Assembly (NCBI RefSeq): GCF_001189235.2
Contig: NZ_LFIP02000009.1
Coordinates: 224,142 to 288,141 of the forward strand
Length of the DNA stretch: 64,000 nucleotides
Source: Bradyrhizobium embrapense
Lineage (GTDB): Bacteria > Pseudomonadota > Alphaproteobacteria > Rhizobiales > Xanthobacteraceae
Direction of reading: 5' to 3'
Positions 7,343 through 14,426 of the stretch are shown one piece after another (position 1 is the stretch's first letter; each line of letters starts with the position of its first letter). The notes below the pieces were generated by a model. That model had not been told where the DNA came from. It saw only the letters and a list, made by a program, of their open reading frames with translations, and did no database searches. The position numbers were made by a program, and so were the translations under genes.

Positions 7343-9076
7343 CTACTTCTGCTCCAGATGCCAGGCACCATCCCAGTCGGCGGCCGGCGGATTTTGTCTG
7401 AACGCTGCGACGCGCGTCTTCATCGCGATCGACGGGCCGTCGGCGGGCGCCGCAGCCAGCGCCGCGGTGAAAGCTCGCTCGGCGTCGTCCCAGCGGCGGT
7501 CGCGATAGGCGGCGAGACCATCCGCGTAGCGATGCTGCAACTCGATCTGCGCCGGCGTCAACTCGTCCTTCTTGCCGATGATCTCGAACACGGCGACCGG
7601 CTGGGTCTGGCCGACGACGACGAGGCGGTCGATCTCGCGCAGCTCGATGGTCGCAGCGCAGGCGCTCGCGGTGGCTTCCGAGATCAGGCTGCGGCTGCCG
7701 TAGAACTTGTTGGCGCCTTCCAGCCGTGAGGCGAGGTTCACGGTGTCGCCGAGCACGGTGTAGCTCATCATGAATTCGGAGCCGATGCTGCCGACCAGCG
7801 CTTCACCGGTCGCGATCCCGATCCGGATGTCGCAATCGGCCGGAATTGCGCGCACGCCGAGCAGTTCGGGCAGATCCTTGCGCAGCTGGTTGACCTGGCC
7901 GATCATGTCGATGGCGGCGAGCGCGGCCAGATGGGTCTGCTCGGCTTCCTCGACGAAGGGGGCGCCCCAATAGGCCATGATGGCGTCGCCGATATATTTG
8001 TCGATGATGCCGCGATGCGCATGGACCGGCGCCGACATCGTCGACAGATAGAGGTTCATGATTTTGACGAGACCGCGCGGCGTCACGCCTTCGCTCAAGC
8101 TGGTAAAGCCCTTCATGTCGCAGAACATCACCGTCATGATGCGGCGCTGTCCTTCGGTGGCGGCGATCGCCGGCTGCTCGAGCAAGCCCTCGGCGATCCG
8201 CGGGTTGATGTAGCGGCCGAAGGTCTCGCGGATACGCTGGTTGTGACGCAGCGTCTCGATCATGCGGTTGAAGGCGGCGGAGAGCTGGCCGATCTCGTCC
8301 TGGGTCGTGATGGCAATGGCGCCGTCGAGTCGGCCGGCCTCGACCTCGCGGGTGCTCTCGAGAAGGCGCATGACCGGGCGCGTGATGCCGCTGCCGACCA
8401 GCATCGCGAACACGAAGCCGAGGATCGCGGCAATCGCGGTCACCACGCCGGAGATGATGATCGCCCGCTGCTGGGCGCCCATCACCTTCGCTGCGGCCGA
8501 AGCGACCTGCGCCAGCATGTCGGTACGAATGCCTTCGATTCTGTTGTTGAAGTCGTCGCGCAGGACGTCGGCGCGGAGCGTGGTCGCTTTCGCGGCCGCA
8601 AAGTCCTGGGCGTCGAGCTGGTCGAGCAGCGTCTTGTTCTCGGCATTCAGGCGCATCAAGAGGTCGTTGACGGCATTGTCGATGCGGTCATCGAGGCGCC
8701 CGAGAGCGGCGTTGTCCGACGGGGTCGAGGGATCGGCGATGATCGAATCGATCAGCGCGCGCGCGGCGTCGGCCTCGCGCTTGATCTGGGGCTCGATCTC
8801 GTCGAACGTCTTGCGCGCCGCGTCGTAGCCGCTGGTTTCTCCCGGCGCCTGCATCTTTGCCATCATCATCCGGCGCATCGCCAGGGATCGCTCCAGCGAG
8901 CGGATGTTGACGCGGGCGAGATGACCGTAGGCGGGGATGTAGCGGTTGGTGAGCTCATCCAGGAGATGGCCGACCTGACCCGCCATCACCATCGACAGCA
9001 GCGAGGTGATCACCGCAAGGACAATCAGTCCCGCGGCAATGCCGACGATCTTCTGCCTGATCGAATTGCGAAACAT
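7343..9076 (-). CDS. Membrane adenylate/guanylate cyclase, class III, with HAMP domain
   Basis: A 577-residue signalling enzyme making a cyclic nucleotide. Residues 1-30 are the first membrane helix, residues 35-190 a periplasmic helical sensor, residues 195-220 the second helix, 220-275 the HAMP linker, and 300-480 the cyclase domain. The metal-binding Asp residues are visible in MFCDMKGFTSLSEG and in DKYIGDAIMAYWGAP. After the catalytic domain is a tail (DGLAAYRDRRWDDAERAF) like one TPR unit. The signal sensed is unknown. It is monocistronic, and the TPR gene follows at 257 bp. Confidence 0.9.
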   Translation of the reverse strand: MFRNSIRQKIVGIAAGLIVLAVITSLLSMVMAGQVGHLLDELTNRYIPAYGHLARVNIRSLERSLAMRRMMMAKMQAPGETSGYDAARKTFDEIEPQIKREADAARALIDSIIADPSTPSDNAALGRLDDRIDNAVNDLLMRLNAENKTLLDQLDAQDFAAAKATTLRADVLRDDFNNRIEGIRTDMLAQVASAAAKVMGAQQRAIIISGVVTAIAAILGFVFAMLVGSGITRPVMRLLESTREVEAGRLDGAIAITTQDEIGQLSAAFNRMIETLRHNQRIRETFGRYINPRIAEGLLEQPAIAATEGQRRIMTVMFCDMKGFTSLSEGVTPRGLVKIMNLYLSTMSAPVHAHRGIIDKYIGDAIMAYWGAPFVEEAEQTHLAALAAIDMIGQVNQLRKDLPELLGVRAIPADCDIRIGIATGEALVGSIGSEFMMSYTVLGDTVNLASRLEGANKFYGSRSLISEATASACAATIELREIDRLVVVGQTQPVAVFEIIGKKDELTPAQIELQHRYADGLAAYRDRRWDDAERAFTAALAAAPADGPSIAMKTRVAAFRQNPPAADWDGAWHLEQK

Positions 9077-9212
9077 GCCGAGCCCCGCCGCAGCTGCAAT
9101 AAGCGGGTCACCCCGCCATGGCGGCGCAACAGCTAATAGAGTTCCGCGGCCCGCAGTGCAAGCGACCGGCGTGGCGCCGGTCTCGTCGCTGGACCGGGCA
9201 AGGTGTCAGGAG

Positions 9213-9767
9213 CTAGCGCAACCCTTCATAGACCATCAGGCCGCGCGCGATGGCGAGCTTGCGCAGGGTCCGCGGCACCAGCCGCTCCTGGGGATACAGG
9301 TAACGCCACGAGGTCAGGACGAGGTCGTGCAGCCTCGTGACGTCGTCCTCGAACGGGGCGAGCAGGCCGGTCAGGCTCGCCGGCATATGGACGCGGGCGG
9401 TGAAAGGCAGCAGCAGCAGTTCAAGGTGCGCCCTGGAGCCGGTTTCGGTGGTGGCGGTGACACCGGCGATGGCCGGCAGGGTCTCTTCGACGACACAGGT
9501 GATGATGTCTTCGATCTCGCCGCGGCTCTCGCCGGTGAAAAGGGCGGAAAAGCTGCGGTTCTTGAGGTCGCAGCCGAGCAGGGCGGAGGTGCGGGTGCCG
9601 GCGACGCGGAACGGAAAGCGGGTCTCGCCGTCATAGGACAGCACGAAGATGTCGGACAGCAGCTCGCGCACCGCGGACGGTTCGAATTCACTCCGGTCGG
9701 GTGCACGCGCAGCGCCGCGCTTCGCATTCCAATAGGCGAAGAACTCGCGGCTGGAGCTGTGTTTCAT
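9213..9767 (-). CDS. PAS_5 (DUF1457) domain protein
   Basis: A 184-residue soluble protein of the alphaproteobacterial PAS_5 family. It begins SSREFFAYWNAKRGAARAPDR, typical for the family, then a PAS fold around residues 25-135 (LSDIFVLSYD...FPFRVAGTRTSALLG). No output domain is present, so it may bind a partner or a small ligand. The family turns up in cell-cycle and developmental settings in Alphaproteobacteria, and a CtrA box lies 150 bp upstream, though that box faces the other way. Function is not established. Confidence 0.75.
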   Translation of the reverse strand: MKHSSSREFFAYWNAKRGAARAPDRSEFEPSAVRELLSDIFVLSYDGETRFPFRVAGTRTSALLGCDLKNRSFSALFTGESRGEIEDIITCVVEETLPAIAGVTATTETGSRAHLELLLLPFTARVHMPASLTGLLAPFEDDVTRLHDLVLTSWRYLYPQERLVPRTLRKLAIARGLMVYEGLR

Positions 9768-9915
9768 CTAAAGAACCTTGCCCGGCACCTGGCTCGGCGG
9801 GACACATCTGTCCCGGTCTTGCTCAGGCGCCTTCCCTTCTCTGTTGTGCAGGGAAGGCTGTGCAGCGTCCATGCCGTGGCCGCGGTTTGGGCGGCTTATC
9901 GGCAGCTTTGTGTTG

Positions 9916-9931
9916 TTAACGTAAATTTAAC
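9916..9931 (+). promoter_or_regulatory. Perfect CtrA box (TTAA-N7-TTAAC)
   Basis: TTAA at 9916-9919, seven bases, then TTAAC at 9927-9931 match the full consensus of the alphaproteobacterial cell-cycle regulator CtrA. It lies in the gene-free stretch between the PAS_5 gene (divergent, start 9767) and the hairpin series that begins at 9950. It may control either transcript. Confidence 0.6.
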
Positions 9932-9949
9932 TATGTCCTTGGCGGCCGT

Positions 9950-10141
9950 GGAACCTGCGCGTAGGGTCCGCGCGTTCCCGTTCGCCGGCTGCCCCAAGCG
10001 CCGGCGTGGTTGGTACACAGGTGGCGTCAAACAGTTTGGTCACCGTGCGGGGAGGGGTGGGGATGTTCTCCCGATCCCTCTGGGGCACGAGAAGACCAGC
10101 CGATCAGGGAGGGCGTTCTCAGCGCCCTCCCTTATCTTTTT
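9950..10141 (+). ncRNA. Candidate structured small RNA ending in an intrinsic terminator
   Basis: There is no credible gene here, but five hairpins follow one another: 9950-9978 (GGAAC/GTTCC with an inner GCGCG/CGCGC), 9983-10006 (CGCCGGC/GCCGGCG), 10020-10044 (GGTG/CACC with CAAA/TTTG), 10045-10088 (GTGC/GCAC with GAGGG/CCCTC), and the terminator 10107-10141. The transcript 5' end is unknown and could lie anywhere from about 9945 to 10015. It does not match 6S, SRP, tmRNA or RNase P RNA as I know them. The CtrA box just upstream suggests cell-cycle control. Confidence 0.45.
10107..10141 (+). terminator. Rho-independent terminator of the candidate small RNA
   Basis: A perfect 9-bp stem GGGAGGGCG (10107-10115) / CGCCCTCCC (10123-10131) with a 7-nt loop is followed by TTATCTTTTT. 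It is 190 bp before the rhomboid start and belongs to no coding gene, which is the main argument for a transcript ending here. Confidence 0.75.
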
Positions 10142-10152
10142 GCCAAGATATC

Positions 10153-10241
10153 GTGTCCCGGAGGCAGTGCAGCGCGAGGCGATGCGCTGCAGGGCCGGCT
10201 CTGCGTCGCAATACTTTCGTGCTGCGACGCGTCCGGGACAC
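10153..10241. repeat. Branched palindromic repeat (three-way junction shape)
   Basis: Closing arms GTGTCCCGGA (10153-10162) and TCCGGGACAC (10232-10241) are perfect complements. Inside are two more perfect stems, TGCAGCGC/GCGCTGCA (10168-10175/10184-10191) and GCGTCGCA/TGCGACGC (10203-10210/10223-10230). I recall repeats ending in TCCGGGACAC as common between Bradyrhizobium genes, so a dispersed repeat is more likely than a gene. A palindrome TGTGCA-CT-TGCACA follows at 10264-10277. Confidence 0.6.
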
Positions 10242-10333
10242 CAGCGGTGTCCGATTTCGGGATTGTGCACTTGCACAGCGGTGTGAAAGCCGCCTATCTG
10301 GGATGCACAGCCGCGTGCGAGGTCGCCGACCCC

Positions 10334-11131
10334 TTGGACTCCCATCCCGAATCCCCGCTCGAGCCGCCGCCGCAGGCGCCGCGCGAGCCGATCCTGACGT
10401 TGCCGGCGGCGCTCACCGCCTACGTCCTCCTGATCGCGGTGATCCATCTGCGGGTGCTGCTGCCGCCGGAGATGGAAAACTGGACCATCGATGTCTTCGG
10501 CTTCATCCCGAAGCGCTACGATTCGACGCTGCTCGACGTCACCTTCCCGGGCGGAGACGGCGCCAAGGTCTGGACCTTCGTCACCTATTCGCTGCTGCAC
10601 GCCAACCTCACGCATATCGGCTTCAATGTGCTGTGGCTGCTGCCGTTCGGTAGCGCGCTGGCACGGCGCTTCGGCGCGGTGCGCTTCTTTGTCTTTATGG
10701 CGGTGACGGCGGCCGCCGGCGCGCTCGCGCATTTGTTGACTCACGAGCACGCCATAGCGCCGATGATCGGCGCGTCGGCCTCGGTGTCGGGGACGATGGC
10801 GGCGGCGATCCGCTTCGCCTTTGTGAAGGGCAGCTTCCTGTCGTTCAGCCGGGGCGATGCCGACGCGGCCGCCAAGGTGCCCGCGCTGTCGCTGTGGCGG
10901 GCGCTGCGCAACGGACGGGTGCTCGCGTTCCTGGCGATCTGGTTCGGCGTCAATATTCTGTTCGGCGCCACCTCGCTGTCGCTTGGCGGTGAGGACGCGA
11001 GCGTCGCCTGGCAGGCGCATATCGGCGGCTTCCTCGCCGGGCTATTGCTGTTCGCGCTGTTCGATCCGATTCCGCGCGCGCGAGAAGATGCTGCGGATGC
11101 GTCGTCGGTGGACCAGTCCGGCCACGTCTGA
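10334..11131 (+). CDS. Rhomboid family intramembrane serine protease
   Basis: A 265-residue inner-membrane protease that cleaves transmembrane segments. It has about six helices. The loop HANLTHIGFNVLWLLPFG carries the conserved H-x4-N, the catalytic Ser is in GASASVSG (here GxSA rather than the usual GxSG), and the catalytic His is in HIGGFLAGLLLF. The TTG at 10334 is chosen because GAGGTCG lies 8 bases upstream and the product then starts MDSHPE; longer in-frame starts run through the palindromic repeat. The Gly-to-Ala change after the catalytic Ser is worth noting. Confidence 0.82.
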   Translation: MDSHPESPLEPPPQAPREPILTLPAALTAYVLLIAVIHLRVLLPPEMENWTIDVFGFIPKRYDSTLLDVTFPGGDGAKVWTFVTYSLLHANLTHIGFNVLWLLPFGSALARRFGAVRFFVFMAVTAAAGALAHLLTHEHAIAPMIGASASVSGTMAAAIRFAFVKGSFLSFSRGDADAAAKVPALSLWRALRNGRVLAFLAIWFGVNILFGATSLSLGGEDASVAWQAHIGGFLAGLLLFALFDPIPRAREDAADASSVDQSGHV

Positions 11132-11318
11132 TCGCCGCTTGCGGCTCGGTTCGAATTCCATCATCATCTTTGCGACACAGAACAAAGCGGGCCGGCACAT
11201 CGAGCCCAGCTACCGACCGCGCCCCGAAACCGAATCGGCGCGGAACTGTTGATTGAAGACTCTGGCGAGCAGGTTCGACCCGCTGAAGCGGGCGCCGAAC
11301 GGATTCAGGGAGGCGACA

Positions 11319-11747
11319 ATGACGGTACGTTCCATTCTTGATTCAAAGGGCCATCAGGTGATGAGCGTCGCGCCCGGCGCGAAGCTCTCCGCCGCGGTCA
11401 AGCTGCTCGGCGAGCGCAAGATCGGCGCCGTGCTGGTGATGGAGCAGGGCCGAATGGAAGGCATTCTGTCGGAACGCGACATCGTGCGCGTGCTCTCGGA
11501 GCGCGGCGCGGGTGTGCTGGACGAGCCGGTGAGCGCAGTGATGACGAAGAAGGTCGTGAGTTGCCGCGAATCCGATACCGTCAGCGGCCTGATGGAGATG
11601 ATGACGACCGGCAAGTTTCGCCATCTCCCTGTCGTCGAGGACGGCAAGGTGGTCGGGCTGATCTCGATCGGCGACGTCGTCAAGCGCCGCGTGCAGGAAT
11701 ATGAGCACGAGCAGGAAGCGCTGCGCGACTACATCAAGACCGCCTGA
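11319..11747 (+). CDS. Two-CBS-domain protein
   Basis: A 142-residue stand-alone Bateman module. CBS1 covers roughly residues 8-62 (VMSVAPGAKLSAAVKLLGERKIGAVLV...GILSERDIVR) and CBS2 residues 75-130 (MTKKVVSCRESDTV...RHLPVVEDGKVVGLISIGDVV). Such proteins bind adenine nucleotides and signal energy state to a partner. The ATG at 11319 follows GGGAGG. The gene is convergent with the patatin gene, with only 4 bp between the stops. Ligand and partner are unknown. Confidence 0.9.
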   Translation: MTVRSILDSKGHQVMSVAPGAKLSAAVKLLGERKIGAVLVMEQGRMEGILSERDIVRVLSERGAGVLDEPVSAVMTKKVVSCRESDTVSGLMEMMTTGKFRHLPVVEDGKVVGLISIGDVVKRRVQEYEHEQEALRDYIKTA

Positions 11748-11751
11748 GCGG

Positions 11752-12798
11752 CTATTTCCCGGTGGTGCCCGCGCCGTTGGACGGCGGCACCAGGATATCG
11801 ATGGCTTCCTCGATCGCGCCGATGGCGCGTTCGGCGGCGCGGATGCCGTGTGCGATCAGGTCGTCGGCGCGATGGAAGTCGAACCAGCCGATCTGACCGA
11901 CGCGCGGCGAGATCAGCATGTCAGGCGGATCGCCGGCGAGGCGCGCACGGGTAATACGGTCCTGCATGATGTTGAAGGCGTCGACCATGACGCTCGAGAT
12001 CCCGGGCCGACTGGCGCTGCCGAAAAACTCCCGCTTCACGGTTCGTTCGGCGGAGAAGAAGCGGCCGAACCGCCGCTTCGGAGGTTCCGGCTCAATTTCT
12101 GCCTCGGCGGTCACCGCGACCGTCACCTCGGGCGCGGCCGACGGCCCGTGATTGTAGATCGTGGTCGAGTGCGCGAACACATCGCTGGAGAGGTTCGCCG
12201 CGATAACGATCTCGGCACCGAGTGCGCGGGCGGCCGAGACCGGCACCGGGTTGACCAGCGCGCCGTCGACCAGCCAGCGGTCGCCGATCAGCACCGGCGC
12301 GAAGATGCCGGGCAGGGCGTAGGAGGCGCGCATGGCGTCGACCACGCGGCCCTGGGTCAGCCAGATTTCGTGCCCGGTGCGGACTTCGGTTGCGACGCTG
12401 GCGAACTTGACCGCGAGGTCTTCGATCATGACCTGGCCGAGCGCCGCCTCGATCTCGGCAGCCAGCTTGGTGCCGCCGATCAGGCCGGAGCCGTTGAGGC
12501 GGATGTCGAGGTAGCCGAGCACGCTGCGCGGCTGCAGGCTGCGGGCCCACTGCTCCAGCGTGTCGATGTGGCCGGCCGCATAAGCGCCGCCGACTACGGA
12601 GCCGATCGAGGTGCCGACCACGACGTTGGGGACGATGCCATGGGCGAGCAGGGTCTTGATGATGCCGATATGGGCAAAGCCGCGCGCGGCGCCGCCGCCC
12701 AGCGCAAGTCCGATCACCGGACGGCGAACCGTTCCCAATCCTACCTTGCCAGGGCCGTCGGAGCTCTTTTGGCCGCGGCCCATCCAGCTATCCAACAC
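11752..12798 (-). CDS. Patatin-like phospholipase (RssA/YchK type)
   Basis: A 348-residue serine lipid hydrolase. The oxyanion loop ALGGGAARGFAHIG (residues 32-45), nucleophile motif GTSIG (about residues 62-66) and catalytic Asp motif VDGALVNP (about 178-185) form the Ser-Asp dyad of patatins. No signal peptide is present, so it is cytosolic or peripheral. The C-terminal third is an extra, partly basic region. GTG at 12798 is taken as the start because AGGAG lies seven bases upstream; ATG at 12783 is the alternative. Confidence 0.88.
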   Translation of the reverse strand: MLDSWMGRGQKSSDGPGKVGLGTVRRPVIGLALGGGAARGFAHIGIIKTLLAHGIVPNVVVGTSIGSVVGGAYAAGHIDTLEQWARSLQPRSVLGYLDIRLNGSGLIGGTKLAAEIEAALGQVMIEDLAVKFASVATEVRTGHEIWLTQGRVVDAMRASYALPGIFAPVLIGDRWLVDGALVNPVPVSAARALGAEIVIAANLSSDVFAHSTTIYNHGPSAAPEVTVAVTAEAEIEPEPPKRRFGRFFSAERTVKREFFGSASRPGISSVMVDAFNIMQDRITRARLAGDPPDMLISPRVGQIGWFDFHRADDLIAHGIRAAERAIGAIEEAIDILVPPSNGAGTTGK

Positions 12799-12870
12799 GA
12801 CAAATCTCCTGCCAGCACGAGACTAGGCCGCGCGGCACGGCTACGCCAGCATCGTCCGGTTTCATGGTTA

Positions 12871-12919
12871 TTCCCTGAAGGCATGATTCATGCCCGAGTG
12901 GTCCGCGGTAGGCAGGGAA
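12871..12919. repeat. Nested palindrome in the patatin upstream region
   Basis: A 15-bp perfect palindrome GGCATGA-T-TCATGCC (12880-12894) sits inside a wider inverted repeat TTCCCTG (12871-12877) / CAGGGAA (12913-12919). It lies between the divergent patatin and exported-protein genes. It may be an operator or a cruciform-forming repeat. Confidence 0.45.
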
Positions 12920-13068
12920 TGTGACTGGACCGCGACGATAGGGCTAACATCGGCTTGATCGAGCGGTTCCAAGCCGGGGACGGCGCCCTCGGGAATGTGA
13001 CAAAGCCTTGGACGCACCTGGATCGCCTTGCACGAAGGCTTGAATTTGCCGCGTTTTCGTTGAAAAGC

Positions 13069-14145
13069 ATGGTGATGACTTCGAGGGGCAACGGCATCGG
13101 CGGATGCGGGCGGGGCATGCGGCTCCTTCCGCTATTGACGCTTGCGGCATTTTTGCTCCCCCTGATCCCCACTTCCGTGTCGGCGCAGTTCTTCAGCGAC
13201 CGGCCGCCGCCGATCCCGCCCGCCTCGGTTCCGGACGTACCCTCCGGCCCGGCGCTCAATTTGGCGCCGCCGTCCGGGCCGGGTTCAGGGCCCGTTCTGC
13301 CCGGTCCGTTGACCCAGCCGACCATCGTCCAGCCGTCCATTGCGACCGTACCTCCGGTGACGCCGCCGGCCGGCTCGCCGACCGCGGGGCAAGCGGTGCT
13401 GTCGCTGACGGCGCGGTACGGCAAGGACCTGCCGGTGATCAATGGCGGGCTGGTGTGGCGGGTGTTCGCCGACAGGCCGGATGACAACGGCACCTACAAG
13501 CTGATCCGCGAGGAGCGCGGAGCGACGCCCAACGTCGTGCTGCCGCCCGGCAATTACGTGGTCCACGTCGCGCTCGGCCTCGTCAGCGCGGTACGTGCCG
13601 TCAGCCTGAAGTCGGAGACCGACCGCGAGTCCTTCGTGCTGCCTGCCGGCGGGCTGCGGATCGAGGGCCGGGTCGGCTCCAGCAAGATCCCGGCCAACCA
13701 GATCTCGTTCGCGATCTATAAGGGCAGCCAGTTCGACGGATCGGACCGGGGCCCGCTGGTGCCCAACGTGTCCGCCGGCGACGTCGCGTTGCTGCCGGAG
13801 GGGACCTACTACATCGTTTCCAACTACGGCGACGCCAACTCGGTGGTGCGCTCCGACATTCGCGTTTCGGCGAGCAAGCTGACCGACGTCACCGTCACGC
13901 ATCGCGCGGCCGTCATCACCCTCAAGCTGGTCAGCGAGAAGGGCGGCGAGGCGCTCGCCAACACCGCGTGGTCGGTGATCACACCGGGGGGCGACGTGAT
14001 CAAGGAATCGATCGGCGCGTTTCCGCGCGTCGTGCTCTCCGAGGGCGAGTATCGCGCGATCGCCAAGAACGAGGGCAAGGTGTTCGAGCGTCCGTTCAAC
14101 GTCGTCAACGGCGTCGATGGCGAAGTCGAGGTCGTGGCGCGCTGA
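13069..14145 (+). CDS. Exported protein of unknown function, Pro-rich N-terminus and beta-repeat body
   Basis: About 358 residues. A signal peptide (RLLPLLTLAAFLLPLIPTSVSA) is followed by a Pro-rich stretch, then beta-rich segments with a recurring element (LPPGNYVVHVALG, LPEGTYYIVSNYG, LSEGEYRAIAKNEG). These look like carboxypeptidase-regulatory or PEGA-like folds, so the protein could bind polymer or protein in the periplasm. ATG choices are 13069, 13075 and 13117; the last sits right before the hydrophobic segment and after GGGCGGGG, so it may be the true start. I do not recognise a named family. Confidence 0.65.
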   Translation: MVMTSRGNGIGGCGRGMRLLPLLTLAAFLLPLIPTSVSAQFFSDRPPPIPPASVPDVPSGPALNLAPPSGPGSGPVLPGPLTQPTIVQPSIATVPPVTPPAGSPTAGQAVLSLTARYGKDLPVINGGLVWRVFADRPDDNGTYKLIREERGATPNVVLPPGNYVVHVALGLVSAVRAVSLKSETDRESFVLPAGGLRIEGRVGSSKIPANQISFAIYKGSQFDGSDRGPLVPNVSAGDVALLPEGTYYIVSNYGDANSVVRSDIRVSASKLTDVTVTHRAAVITLKLVSEKGGEALANTAWSVITPGGDVIKESIGAFPRVVLSEGEYRAIAKNEGKVFERPFNVVNGVDGEVEVVAR

Positions 14146-14353
14146 CGGTACGGCCGCGCTGCATTTCATGCAGCTGTCATAGTCTCTAACGTGAACTAAC
14201 CATCGCGCGAATTTGAGCTGTCATAATCGGTGGCGGCGACGCACGGGCTCGCTATTTTTACACGGCGTTAAGCCGCGGCATGACTTGGATGCCACGGGGA
14301 CTAATGCGCGTTGAGTTCACGTCGTGTCGTCATCGCGCCTTGGCTTTTTGCCT

Positions 14354-14400
14354 GAGCATGATCTTTCGAAAAGCGCTTCGCGCTCTTCCGGATCATGCTC
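14354..14400. repeat. Intergenic palindrome, GAGCATGATC family
   Basis: Perfect arms GAGCATGATC (14354-14363) and GATCATGCTC (14391-14400) enclose a second stem AAGCGC/GCGCTT-like core. It lies 27 bp before the GGDEF/EAL gene. Related sequences occur at 43228-43268 and, as the AGCGTTTT..AGCGAAGTG variant, at 22551-22581 and 45663-45718. Confidence 0.65.
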
Positions 14401-14426
14401 CGGCGTTCGCGTGAACGGGGCATGCC

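Noticed and set aside
9950..9978. GGAAC...CGTT, possible EcfG promoter
   Set aside because: The spacing is 18 bases, outside the usual 16-17, and both parts belong to a perfect hairpin.
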